Positions 31,892 to 40,287 of a DNA stretch of 64,000 bases are shown in pieces. The translations under genes and the position numbers were made by a program. The notes under the pieces were generated by a model. It did no database searches, had not been told where the DNA came from, and saw only the letters and a program-made list of their open reading frames with translations. The stretch spans positions 434,001 through 498,000 of the forward strand of contig NZ_JABEZT010000002.1 of the NCBI RefSeq assembly GCF_013149805.1, given 5' to 3'. Numbering within the stretch: position 1 is the stretch's first letter; every line of letters starts with the position of its first letter. Source of the DNA: Isoptericola chiayiensis (GTDB lineage Bacteria > Actinomycetota > Actinomycetes > Actinomycetales > Cellulomonadaceae).

Positions 31892-34594
31892 CTACCCGGG
31901 CAGCGCGCGGCGCAGCGTGTCGGCGCGGCGGCCCGCGGGGCGCAGCCGGACGTCGGCGTGCAGCACGGAGGCGCCGTGCTCGGCGACGACGACGGGGTAC
32001 AGCTCGAGGGCGGCGAGCTCGGGCAGGTCGTCGGCCATGACCGCCACGCGGGCGAGGACGTCCTCGAGGGCGTCGACGTCGGCGGGCGGGGTGCCGCCGT
32101 ACCCGTAGAGGCGCGGGGCGGCCCGCACGGTGGAGATCATGGCGGCGACGTCGACGTCGGTCAGCGGCGGGATGCCGTGGGCGACGTCGTCGAGCAGGTC
32201 GACGGCGTCGCCGGCGAGCCCGAAGGAGACCATCGGGCCGAACAGCGGGTCCTCGGCGGAGCGGACCACGCAGGCCACGCCGGCGGGAGCCATGGCCTGC
32301 ACCTCGAACTCGGGGGCGTCGTCGCCGAGCACGGCGGTGGCCACCGCTGTCAGGCGGGCGACGTCCTCGCGCAGGTCCTCGGCGTCGGCGATGTCGAGCC
32401 GCACTCCCCCGAGGTCGGAGCGGTGCCGCAGGCCGGGCGAGGCGCTCTTGAGGGCGACGGGCCAGCCGACCTGGTCGGCGGCGGCGACGGCCTCGTCGGC
32501 GGTGCGGACCCGGCGCGCGGCCCAGAGGCGGATGCCGTAGCAGTCGAGCAGCTCGGCGGCCTCGGGGACGGTGAGCTCGCGGCCGGAGCCGTCGGCGAGC
32601 CACGACTCGACGAGCCGGCGGGCCCGCCGGGGGTCGACGCCGTCGGGTTCGACGTGGTGGCCCCGGGGCGCCTCGCGGCGCTCGGCGTGCTCGACGACCT
32701 TGCCGAGCGCGACGACGGCGTCCTCGGGGGTGGAGAACGCCGGGATGCGGGTCTCCCCGCCGTCGGGGCCGGTGGCGGCGAGCTCGTCGGGCATGCCGTG
32801 CAGGCCGAGCATGGAGGCGACGGTGGTGCGGCCGCTGCGGGCGGCCGCCTCGGCGACGGCCCGGGCGATCGCCCCGGTGCGGGGCTGGACCACGGGCACG
32901 TCGACGGCGACGACGGCGTCGCACGCACCCGGTGCGTACAGCGCGTCGACGGTGCGGGCGATATCGGTCTCGTGGGCGTGGGGCGGCAGGTAGTCGCTGG
33001 AGGCCGCCACCTCCAGGCCCGCGGAGGCCGCGGCCTCGGCGACCAGGGCGGCCAGCGCCGCCGAGGAGGCGAGGATGCCGACCCGGTTGCCGGACGGCAG
33101 CGGCTGGTGGGCGAGCACCTGGGCGACGTCCATGAGCTGGTGGGTGTTGTCGGCCTGGATGACGCCGGACTGGCGCAGCAGCTCGTCGAGCAGGCGGCGC
33201 GGCGCCCGGGTGGCGCGGACGGCGTGCCCCGGCGGGACGACGTGCCCGGAGCGCCCGGCGGTGGTGACCACGACGGGCTTGCTCGCCGACAGGCGCCGGG
33301 CGATGCGGGAGAACTTGCGCGGGTTGCCGATGGACTCCAGGTACAGGCACACGACCTGGGTGGCGTCGTCGTCCTGCCAGTACTGCATGAGGTCGTTGCC
33401 GGACACGTCGGCGCGGTGGCCGGCGGAGACCAGCGACGAGACGCCCAGGCCGCGACGCTCGAGCGTCGCCGTCAGGGTGACGGCGGCGGCAGCGGACTGG
33501 CAGAACAGGCCGATGACGCCGGGGTGCGGCGCCCGCTCGGCGAGGCTGGCGCGCAGCGCGTTGCCGGGGGTGGTGGTCAGCAGCCCGTAGGACACGGGGC
33601 CGACCACCCGCATCCCGCCGGAGTGCGCGGCGCGCACCAGCTCGCGGCGCCGCTCCAGCCCGTCGGGGCCGGACTCGGCGTACCCGCCGGAGAGCACGAC
33701 GACGCCGCGAGCGCCCGTGCCGTGCAGGCGCCGCACGGCGGTCAGCGCGTCACCCGGCGCCACGGCCAGCACGGCGAGGTCGACGCCGGTCACCTGCGCC
33801 CAGCCGTCCAGACGTGTCACCGCCTCGGGGACGTCGCCGGGCGGGTCGAGGACCAGCAGCTCGGTGTCCCCGGGGTCCTCGGCGTGGGCGTCCAGGACGC
33901 GGCGGGCCAGCAGCGCCTCCGGGGTGCCGTCGTCGGACCCGGGGCCCACCAGCAGGACGCGGCGTGCGGACAGCAGTCCCGCCATCGAGCGTGCCTCGGT
34001 GCGGTGCTCCCGGTCGGCCATGACGGCACGGGACTTCTCGGTGGGGTCCAGGTCGATGCCGACGGAGACGAACCCGTCGTCCAGGTGCTGGCTGATCTCG
34101 TACCCGGCGTCCCGGAAGACGCCCAGCATCGACCCGTTCTGCGGCAGCACCTCCGCGGTGAAGCGGCGCACGCCGCGTTCGCGGGCGGCCACGGCCACGT
34201 GCTCGAGCAGCACCGAGGCCAGGCCCTTGCCTTGCAGGGCGTCGGAGATGTTGAACGCCACCTCGGCCTCGCCGTCGCCGATGACGTCGAAGCGCGCGAC
34301 GCCGAGGATGTCCTCGCGCTCGCCGCCGTCCTCGTCCTGCCCGGGACGGACCGCCACCAGGGCGACCCGGTCGCGGTGGTCCACCTCGACCAGCCGGCGC
34401 AGCTCACGGTCCGTCAGACGCGCGATCGGCGCGAAGAAACGCATGTACGTGGACCGCTCCGACTGGCCCGTGTGGAACCGCTGCAGCGCGTCGGCGTCCT
34501 CGGCGCGGATGGGGCGCACGTGCATGGTGCTGCCGTCGCGCAGCACGACGTCGGCCTCCCACTCCACGGGGTAGTCGGCGTGCGAGGAGTCCAT
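31892..34594 (-). CDS. GNAT acetyltransferase fused to NDP-forming acyl-CoA-synthetase-like domains (Pat-type)
   Basis: A 900-residue protein. Residues about 15-190 are a GNAT domain (VRPIRAEDADALQRF, acetyl-CoA loop LQGKGLASVLL). Residues about 205-660 are the CoA-binding/ligase part of NDP-forming acyl-CoA synthetases (GHRADVSGNDLMQYWQDD), and the C-terminal 220 residues are an ATP-grasp domain (GWPVALKSASPGLRHRSDLG). This is the parts list of PatZ/Pat lysine acetyltransferases with the GNAT first, as in many actinobacteria. The phospho-histidine loop, normally SHTGA, reads PPGHAVRATRAP, so ligase activity is doubtful and the ligase half may be a sensor. Likely role: protein lysine acetylation controlling acyl-CoA synthetases. 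Confidence 0.85.
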   Translation of the reverse strand: MDSSHADYPVEWEADVVLRDGSTMHVRPIRAEDADALQRFHTGQSERSTYMRFFAPIARLTDRELRRLVEVDHRDRVALVAVRPGQDEDGGEREDILGVARFDVIGDGEAEVAFNISDALQGKGLASVLLEHVAVAARERGVRRFTAEVLPQNGSMLGVFRDAGYEISQHLDDGFVSVGIDLDPTEKSRAVMADREHRTEARSMAGLLSARRVLLVGPGSDDGTPEALLARRVLDAHAEDPGDTELLVLDPPGDVPEAVTRLDGWAQVTGVDLAVLAVAPGDALTAVRRLHGTGARGVVVLSGGYAESGPDGLERRRELVRAAHSGGMRVVGPVSYGLLTTTPGNALRASLAERAPHPGVIGLFCQSAAAAVTLTATLERRGLGVSSLVSAGHRADVSGNDLMQYWQDDDATQVVCLYLESIGNPRKFSRIARRLSASKPVVVTTAGRSGHVVPPGHAVRATRAPRRLLDELLRQSGVIQADNTHQLMDVAQVLAHQPLPSGNRVGILASSAALAALVAEAAASAGLEVAASSDYLPPHAHETDIARTVDALYAPGACDAVVAVDVPVVQPRTGAIARAVAEAAARSGRTTVASMLGLHGMPDELAATGPDGGETRIPAFSTPEDAVVALGKVVEHAERREAPRGHHVEPDGVDPRRARRLVESWLADGSGRELTVPEAAELLDCYGIRLWAARRVRTADEAVAAADQVGWPVALKSASPGLRHRSDLGGVRLDIADAEDLREDVARLTAVATAVLGDDAPEFEVQAMAPAGVACVVRSAEDPLFGPMVSFGLAGDAVDLLDDVAHGIPPLTDVDVAAMISTVRAAPRLYGYGGTPPADVDALEDVLARVAVMADDLPELAALELYPVVVAEHGASVLHADVRLRPAGRRADTLRRALPG

Positions 34595-34737
34595 CGCAGC
34601 AGGTTAACCGCTGGGGCCGACGTCCACCGGACGTCCAGCCGCGTCAGCGCACGCACAGGTGCGGCCCAGCGGCACGGCAGGTGCGCGCACCACGGTGGGA
34701 CCACCGGAACAGTTCCGGGTCGGAAGGAGCCAGCACC

Positions 34738-35382
34738 ATGAAGCGTCGATTCCTCCGCCGCACCGCGGCCGGCACCGTCCTCGCCCTGTCGGCCCTGGGC
34801 GCCGGCAGCGCCGCCGCGGCGACACCGGCGACGTCGTCCGCGTCGACGTCGGTCGTCCAGGTGGCGCCCTCCTCGACGCTCGCGGCGCCGACCGCCCGCG
34901 TGACCCGGGCGGTCACCTCCCGGCCCGCCCGGGACGAGGAGCTGACCGACGTGCTGCAGACGCTCGTCGACGACGGCGCGCTGTCCAGCGAGGAACGCGA
35001 CGCCATCGCGGCCGACGTCGCCCGGGCCGCCCAGTCGTCCGGCGACGACGGCACCGCGCCCGCCGACGCCGACGAGCGGCTCTTCGACCTCGACGCCGCT
35101 GCTCGCGTCATCGGCACCGACGCGGCATCGCTGGCTGCCGCGCTCAGCCAGGACGGCGCCACTCTCGCCGACGTGGCCCAGGAACACGGCGTCACGGTCG
35201 GCGCACTGGTGACCGGACTGACCGCGGCCGCGGCCGAGCATCTCGACGTCGCCGCGGCCCAGGGGCTCATCGAGGAGCGCGAGGCCGAGGAACGCCGAGC
35301 GGCGCTGTCGGCCGTGATCGCCGACGCCGTGCAGGCCGAGTACCCGGACCCCGTCCGCGGGAGCACGGCGGACACCGTGTGA
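34738..35382 (+). CDS. Secreted alanine-rich protein of unknown function
   Basis: A 214-residue protein with a signal peptide (KRRFLRRTAAGTVLALSALG, then an AAAA cleavage region). The mature part is rich in Ala, Asp and Glu and looks helical. A segment DLDAAARVIGTDAASLAAAL followed by GATLADVAQEHGVTVGALV resembles short helical repeats seen in other actinobacterial exported proteins. No catalytic motif. ATG 34738 has AAGGAG about 9 bp upstream. Confidence 0.75.
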   Translation: MKRRFLRRTAAGTVLALSALGAGSAAAATPATSSASTSVVQVAPSSTLAAPTARVTRAVTSRPARDEELTDVLQTLVDDGALSSEERDAIAADVARAAQSSGDDGTAPADADERLFDLDAAARVIGTDAASLAAALSQDGATLADVAQEHGVTVGALVTGLTAAAAEHLDVAAAQGLIEEREAEERRAALSAVIADAVQAEYPDPVRGSTADTV

Positions 35383-35477
35383 GTCCTCCCGCAGCGTCAC
35401 ACGGACGTCGAATGTCTTGACACGGCGAGACCGCCCCCGGACCGTAGATCCAAGAGCTCGCAGCGAGAGGCGTGGCC

Positions 35478-36164
35478 ATGTCCCCGACGAAACCCTCACC
35501 ACCCGGATCTCCGGAGCCCGCGGTCACCTGCGACGCGAGCGGCATGGCCCAGATCCACCGCTACTTTCGCGCCGGCTTCGGCGAGGCGCCAGAGCTGGTG
35601 CGCGGGGTCGCCCCCGGAGACGTCTCCCACGCGACAGCCGTGTCCGAGCAGCTCTGGTTGCTGTCGACGGCGCTGCACACCCACCACGAGGGCGAGGACG
35701 AGCGCCTGTGGGACGTGCTCGCGTCCCGCGCCCCCGCGTGCGCCCTGCACGTCGAGCGGATGAAGATCCAGCACGCCCAGATGCTCGAGCACCTCGCCGA
35801 GCTCGACACCGCCCTGCCGGCCTGGAGGGCGAACCCTGCTGCGGATACCGCCGGCACCGTGCTGAGCGCTCTGGACGGCATCAACGCCGCCCTCGCCGAG
35901 CACCTGCCTGACGAGGAGCGGGAGATCGTGCCGGTGATGGAGACCACCCTCACCCAGGAGGAGGTCGACTGGTTCAGCGAGCACGGCAGGCGTGCGACTC
36001 CGCGCGGGCACCTGTGGACCCAGCTGGGAGGCATCATGGCGGCGCAGCCCGACCCCGACGCGTGGCTGCGAGCGCACCTGCCGGCACCCGTCCGGCTCAT
36101 GTGGCGCGCGGTGGGGCGGCGGCGCTATGCGGCGCAGCGCGCCGGCCTGCGCCGCCCAGCCTGA
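35478..36164 (+). CDS. Hemerythrin HHE-domain protein
   Basis: A 228-residue protein whose first 160 residues form a four-helix HHE domain. Candidate iron ligands are the His/Glu in LHTHHEGEDERLW, the histidines in HAQMLEHLAELD and His/Glu in LAEHLPDEEREIV. Such domains bind a di-iron centre and sense oxygen or nitric oxide or protect against them. ATG 35478 lies 8 bp after GAGAGG; a GTG two codons earlier is a weaker choice. TTGACA at 35417 upstream has no -10 at proper spacing. Confidence 0.85.
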   Translation: MSPTKPSPPGSPEPAVTCDASGMAQIHRYFRAGFGEAPELVRGVAPGDVSHATAVSEQLWLLSTALHTHHEGEDERLWDVLASRAPACALHVERMKIQHAQMLEHLAELDTALPAWRANPAADTAGTVLSALDGINAALAEHLPDEEREIVPVMETTLTQEEVDWFSEHGRRATPRGHLWTQLGGIMAAQPDPDAWLRAHLPAPVRLMWRAVGRRRYAAQRAGLRRPA

Positions 36165-36250
36165 GCCTCGGGCTCGCCAGGCCGCTCGACCGGCACTCCC
36201 GCCTGGCCCGCCGGACGGCCCGCCTGCGCGGTGCGCGCCCGCGCTGGCGC

Positions 36251-36256
36251 TACGCT
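36251..36256 (+). promoter_or_regulatory. Candidate -10 element for parC
   Basis: TACGCT lies about 80 bp before the parC ATG, implying a leader of about 70 nt, unlike the leaderless genes nearby. No matching -35 is evident. Confidence 0.35.
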
Positions 36257-36334
36257 GTCGAACGTCCGTACGCGGCCGCCGTGCCGCCGTCGGGCCTCAC
36301 GTCCACGCCGAGGATCACCAGGGAGCCGCACCGC

Positions 36335-38821
36335 ATGGCGCGCAAGAAGGCCGCACCCGTCGCCGACGAGCCGTACGACGAGACCATCGTCGACATCGAC
36401 GTCGCCTCGGAGATGGAGACGTCGTTCCTCGAGTACGCGTACTCGGTGATCTACTCGCGCGCCCTGCCGGACGCGCGCGACGGCCTCAAGCCGGTGCACC
36501 GCCGCATCCTGTACATGATGGCGGACATGGGCCTGCGGCCCGACCGCCCGTACGTGAAGTCCTCGCGCGTGGTCGGCGAGGTGATGGGCAAGCTGCACCC
36601 GCACGGTGACGGCGCGATCTACGACGCGCTGGTGCGCCTCGCGCAGGACTTCTCGATGCGGCTGCCGCTGGTGGACGGGCACGGCAACTTCGGTTCGCTC
36701 GACGACGGTCCGGCCGCTCCCCGGTACACGGAGGCCCGCAGCGCGACGGCCGCGACGGCGATGACGCGCGGCCTGGACGAGGACGTCGTCGACTTCGTCC
36801 CGAACTACGACAACAAGCTCACCCAGCCGGAGGTGCTCCCGGCGGCTATCCCGAACCTGCTGGTCAACGGGGCGTCCGGCATCGCGGTGGGGATGGCCAC
36901 GAACATGCCGCCGCACAACCTGGTCGAGGTGATCTCGGCGGCGCAGCACCTGCTGGCGAACCCCGAGGCGTCGCTGGACGACATCATGCGGTACATCCCG
37001 GGACCGGACCTGCCCACGGGCGGCAAGATCGTGGGGCTCGACGGCGTCCGGGACGCCTACCGCACGGGTCGCGGCTCGTTCCGCACCCGGGCCACCGCGC
37101 GGATCGAGAACGTCACCGCGCGCCGCAAGGGCATCGTCGTCACCGAGCTGCCGTACACGGTGGGCCCGGAGAAGGTGATCGAGAAGGTCGCCGACGGCGT
37201 GAAGAACAAGAAGATCCAGGGCGTCACCAACGTCCAGGACCTCACGGACCGCACCCACGGCATGCGCCTGGTGATCGAGGTCAAGACGGGGTTCGACCCG
37301 GACGCTGTGCTGGAGCAGCTCTACCGGACCACGCCGCTGGAGGACTCCTTCGGCATCAACAACGTGGCGCTCGTGGACGGGCAGCCGCGCACGCTGGGGC
37401 TGGTGGACCTGCTGCGCGTGTGGGTGGACCACCGCGTCGACGTGGTGCGCCGCCGGTCGACGTTCCGCCTCGGCAAGCGCCGTGACCGCCTGCACCTGGT
37501 CGAGGGTCTGCTGGTCGCGATCCTGGACATCGACGAGGTCATCCAGGTGATCCGGTCCTCGGACGACGCCGGTGCGGCCCGCGAGCGCCTGCAGTCGGTG
37601 TTCGACCTGTCCGAGCCGCAGGCCTCCTACATCCTGGACCTGCAGCTGCGCCGCCTGACCAAGTTCTCGCGGATCGAGCTGGAGTCGGAGAAGTCGGAGC
37701 TGGAGGCGGAGATCGCCGAGCTCGAGGCCATCCTGGCCGACGAGGCGCGGCTGCACGGCGTCGTCTCGGACGAGATGGCGGAGGTCGCGGCCACGTACGG
37801 CACGCCGCGCCGCACGGTGCTGCTGGACTCGGCCGGGGGCACGGCGTCGTCGGCGGCGTCGGTTCCGGCGCGCGGCAAGAAGGCGCCGGCCCTGGACCTG
37901 GAGATCAAGGACTCCCCCACACGTGTGCTGCTGTCGGCGACGGGTCTGCTGGCCCGCACGTCGGGCGAGGGCGCGGACGCTCCGGTGGAGCGGGCGGGTC
38001 GCCGCCACTCGCACGATGCGCTGCGCGGTGACGTCGCGGCGATGACGCGTGCCGACGTCGGGCTGATCACCTCGGCCGGGCGGTTGCACCGGCTCGCCGT
38101 GATGGAGCTGCCGGCGTTGCCGGCCACGGACGGTCCGCCGTCGTTGTCGGGCGGGGTGCCGGTCTCGGAGATGGTGTCGCTGGAGCCCGGCGAGCAGGCG
38201 CTGGCCGTGGTGTCGCTGGCGGAGGACGCCCCGACGGTCGCGCTCGGCACCCGGCAGGGTGTCGTGAAGCGGGTGGCGGCGGGCGACGCGCCGAAGAACG
38301 GTGACGTGTGGGACGTCATCGGCCTCAAGGACGGCGACGCCGTGGTGGGCGCGGCGACGGCGGCGGAGGACGACGAGCTGGTGTTCCTCGCCTCGGACGC
38401 GAGCCTGCTGCACTTCGACGCCTCGCTGGTGCGGCCGCAGGGCCGCGCGGCGGCGGGGATGGCGGGCATCCGCCTGGGTGCCGGGCAGCGTGTGGTGTTC
38501 TTCGGTGTCGCGCGGGCCGGGACCCGCGACCTGCACACCGTGGTCACCGTGGCGGGCACCGGCGGCGCGCTGCCGGGCACGGGCGGCGGGTCGGTGAAGG
38601 TCACCCCGTACGAGCTGTACCCGGGCAAGGGCCGCGGCACCGGCGGGGTGCGTGCCCACCGGTTCCTCAAGGGCGAGGACGAGCTGGTCCTCGCCTGGGT
38701 GGGCGAGGGTCCGGCGCGCGCGGTCGGCTCGGGCGGCCAGCCGGTCGAGCTGCCCGAGAGCAACACGCGCCGCGACGGGTCCGGCACTCCCCTGCCGGGT
38801 CCGGTGGCGGCGATCGGGTGA
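36335..38821 (+). CDS. parC: DNA topoisomerase IV subunit A (ParC-type)
   Basis: Type IIA topoisomerase breakage-reunion subunit, 828 residues; decatenates chromosomes with ParE. The catalytic tyrosine is Tyr131 in [13 protein letters not shown], and the quinolone-determining region is [20 protein letters not shown] (85-104). Gly93 occupies the position of E. coli GyrA Ser83 and Asp97 that of Asp87. The C-terminal domain is a beta-pinwheel of GyrA-like repeats ([20 protein letters not shown] and others) without the GyrA-box sequence QRRGGKG, so ParC is the better call than GyrA. parE is not in the window. Its stop overlaps the lipoprotein start (GTGA). Confidence 0.93.
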   Translation: MARKKAAPVADEPYDETIVDIDVASEMETSFLEYAYSVIYSRALPDARDGLKPVHRRILYMMADMGLRPDRPYVKSSRVVGEVMGKLHPHGDGAIYDALVRLAQDFSMRLPLVDGHGNFGSLDDGPAAPRYTEARSATAATAMTRGLDEDVVDFVPNYDNKLTQPEVLPAAIPNLLVNGASGIAVGMATNMPPHNLVEVISAAQHLLANPEASLDDIMRYIPGPDLPTGGKIVGLDGVRDAYRTGRGSFRTRATARIENVTARRKGIVVTELPYTVGPEKVIEKVADGVKNKKIQGVTNVQDLTDRTHGMRLVIEVKTGFDPDAVLEQLYRTTPLEDSFGINNVALVDGQPRTLGLVDLLRVWVDHRVDVVRRRSTFRLGKRRDRLHLVEGLLVAILDIDEVIQVIRSSDDAGAARERLQSVFDLSEPQASYILDLQLRRLTKFSRIELESEKSELEAEIAELEAILADEARLHGVVSDEMAEVAATYGTPRRTVLLDSAGGTASSAASVPARGKKAPALDLEIKDSPTRVLLSATGLLARTSGEGADAPVERAGRRHSHDALRGDVAAMTRADVGLITSAGRLHRLAVMELPALPATDGPPSLSGGVPVSEMVSLEPGEQALAVVSLAEDAPTVALGTRQGVVKRVAAGDAPKNGDVWDVIGLKDGDAVVGAATAAEDDELVFLASDASLLHFDASLVRPQGRAAAGMAGIRLGAGQRVVFFGVARAGTRDLHTVVTVAGTGGALPGTGGGSVKVTPYELYPGKGRGTGGVRAHRFLKGEDELVLAWVGEGPARAVGSGGQPVELPESNTRRDGSGTPLPGPVAAIG

Positions 38822-39348
38822 CGGGTCGCGCCACGGCCCGTCCGACGCCGGTCGCGGCGGCGGTGCTGACGGTGGCCGTCGTGCTGCTGGCCGGGTGCGG
38901 GGCGGACAACGGCGCGACGACGGCGGTACCGGCGTCGGACGCGTCGCCGTCGGACGCTTCCTCGGCGGACCCGGCACAGGCTGCCTCTCCCGAGCCGGCG
39001 AGCGCTGCCGACGTCTCGGAACCACCGGCCGAGGACGACGGCAGGGCCGACGGCGGTGACGAGCCTGATGTCGACGCCTTCTGCGCGACGGCGGCACCCG
39101 CCCTGCGGGTCGTGGACCGCGAGGTGATCGGCTCGACCGAGCACGTCGAGATGCTGGAGGCGGTCAGCACCTCTGCCGCCGAGGACCTGGGCGACGACGA
39201 CCTCGCCGCCGACGTCGCGGACCTCGCCGAGCACTACGCCGCAGACGTCTCCCCCGCCGACCCGGAGTCGCAGAACTTCGACGCCTTCCCCACGCGCGTC
39301 CAGGAGCTCGCGCTGGACGTGCAGGAATCGGTCACCGACCTGTGCTGA
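38818..39348 (+). CDS. Small exported lipoprotein of unknown function
   Basis: A 176-residue protein with signal sequence and lipobox LLAGC (cysteine about residue 26), an Ala/Ser/Asp-rich linker and a helical C-terminal domain containing two cysteines (AFCATAAPALR near residue 90 and the terminal TDLC). The GTG start overlaps the parC stop, so it is translationally coupled to parC, which is an odd pairing. Its 3' end (39329-39349) is repeated at 40223-40243 after an inserted gene. Confidence 0.8.
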   Translation: MTGRATARPTPVAAAVLTVAVVLLAGCGADNGATTAVPASDASPSDASSADPAQAASPEPASAADVSEPPAEDDGRADGGDEPDVDAFCATAAPALRVVDREVIGSTEHVEMLEAVSTSAAEDLGDDDLAADVADLAEHYAADVSPADPESQNFDAFPTRVQELALDVQESVTDLC

Positions 39349-39396
39349 GAGTCGTCCGGCCTCAGGTCGTCGTCTCCGGCGGCTGGTAGGCGGCGT
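39329..39396. repeat. Left copy of the lipoprotein/MFS junction direct repeat
   Basis: Two blocks are identical to the right copy: 21 bp (39329-39349, lipoprotein 3' end) and 38 bp (39359-39396, the last 11-12 codons and stop of the DHA2 transporter in reverse). A 9-nt spacer here replaces a 6-nt spacer in the right copy. The repeat marks the left edge of an inserted segment. Confidence 0.9.
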
Positions 39397-40100
39397 CAGC
39401 CAGGCGTCACCGCGGGCTCGGCCTTCGCCCGCCCCCGCGCCGTCAGACGCAACCAGGTGCGTGGATGAGCGCGGATCCACCATTGACGTACCCGGATGTC
39501 GCCGGCCGACTCCAGTGCGGCGACCTGGTCGTCGAACATGGCGGTGCCCACCGGGACAGCACGGTGGACGACCTCCCGCTCGGCCTCGTCCACCGTCGTG
39601 AGTGCGGTGATGATGCGGTCCCGCACCTGATCAGCGGCCTGTGGGGCAGCCGTCGGACGGTCCCCCGCGCGGGAGTGCGGTGCGGTCGACGGCTGCGCGC
39701 GTCGGATGAGCCACCCCGCCGTCGCGGCGGGTGCGGCGACGAGTGCGCCGAGTGCGGCCGAGAGCACCGGGGAGAGGGCTGTCGCGTCGAAGAACGCGAA
39801 CTGCGTCCAGATCGCCACCCACAGGACGCAGGACAGGAGCGAACCGATGAGGTCCGTCCGGCGCGCATGCCGCGGCGTAGCGCGGATGCCAAGTTCACGC
39901 CACCAGGACACAGCAACGAGGACGGTAGCGATCGGTATGCCGATCCCGCTGAGCCCCGCGTCGCCCTGGCCGGCGACAAGGGCGACCACAGCGCCCGCGA
40001 CGCAGCCCAGCAGTGCGACAGACCAGCCGTACACCATGCGGTCGCGCGCGGAGGCGTGGCACTGGTGGTCCGCGTCGTCGCTCCTGTGTTCCGGTGCCAT
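39396..40100 (-). CDS. Membrane protein with C-terminal winged-helix-like domain, in an inserted segment
   Basis: A 234-residue protein with four or five hydrophobic segments in the first 135 residues. A soluble C-terminus follows (DRIITALTTVDEAEREVVHR, then QWWIRAHPRTWLRLTARGRA) that looks like a winged helix. TAGCCT ends 6 nt before ATG 40100. The stop codon begins at the last base of the left direct repeat, so the gene ends exactly at the junction. It is flanked by duplicated sequence and interrupts the lipoprotein/MFS neighbourhood, so it was probably gained later. No function recognised. Confidence 0.7.
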   Translation of the reverse strand: MAPEHRSDDADHQCHASARDRMVYGWSVALLGCVAGAVVALVAGQGDAGLSGIGIPIATVLVAVSWWRELGIRATPRHARRTDLIGSLLSCVLWVAIWTQFAFFDATALSPVLSAALGALVAAPAATAGWLIRRAQPSTAPHSRAGDRPTAAPQAADQVRDRIITALTTVDEAEREVVHRAVPVGTAMFDDQVAALESAGDIRVRQWWIRAHPRTWLRLTARGRAKAEPAVTPG

Positions 40101-40140
40101 CACTGCAGGCTAGAAAGCCCCCAGCCGCAGGGGCAAGGAC

Positions 40141-40242
40141 CGATACGGAACGCCGTCGGACGCGCCGTCGTCCGCTTCTGCGGAGGTGGACGTGTCGGAG
40201 GCACCCTCGCCGAGCCCACGAGCGGTCACCGACCTGTGCTGA
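40141..40242 (+). pseudogene. Decayed copy of the lipoprotein gene 3' part
   Basis: Read in frame with the repeated VTDLC-stop ending, this stretch gives TPSDAPSSASAEVDVSEAPS, then PSPRAVTDLC and a stop. It resembles the linker of the intact lipoprotein (SPSDASSADPAQ and AADVSEPPAE) joined directly to its last residues. It lacks a start, a lipobox and the conserved C-terminal domain. It is best read as an internally deleted remnant of a second copy produced by the same event as the direct repeats. Confidence 0.5.
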
Positions 40243-40287
40243 GCAGCTAGCCTCAGGTCGTCGTCTCCGGCGGCTGGTAGGCGGCGT
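40223..40287. repeat. Right copy of the lipoprotein/MFS junction direct repeat
   Basis: Identical blocks 40223-40243 (21 bp) and 40250-40287 (38 bp) match 39329-39349 and 39359-39396. Here the 38-bp block is the genuine 3' end of the DHA2 transporter gene, while the 21-bp block ends the lipoprotein remnant. Confidence 0.9.

Noticed and set aside
36335-38821. DNA gyrase subunit A
   Set aside because: The C-terminal domain lacks the GyrA-box QRRGGKG and diverges from actinobacterial GyrA. The sequence fits the second, ParC-type paralogue of actinobacteria.
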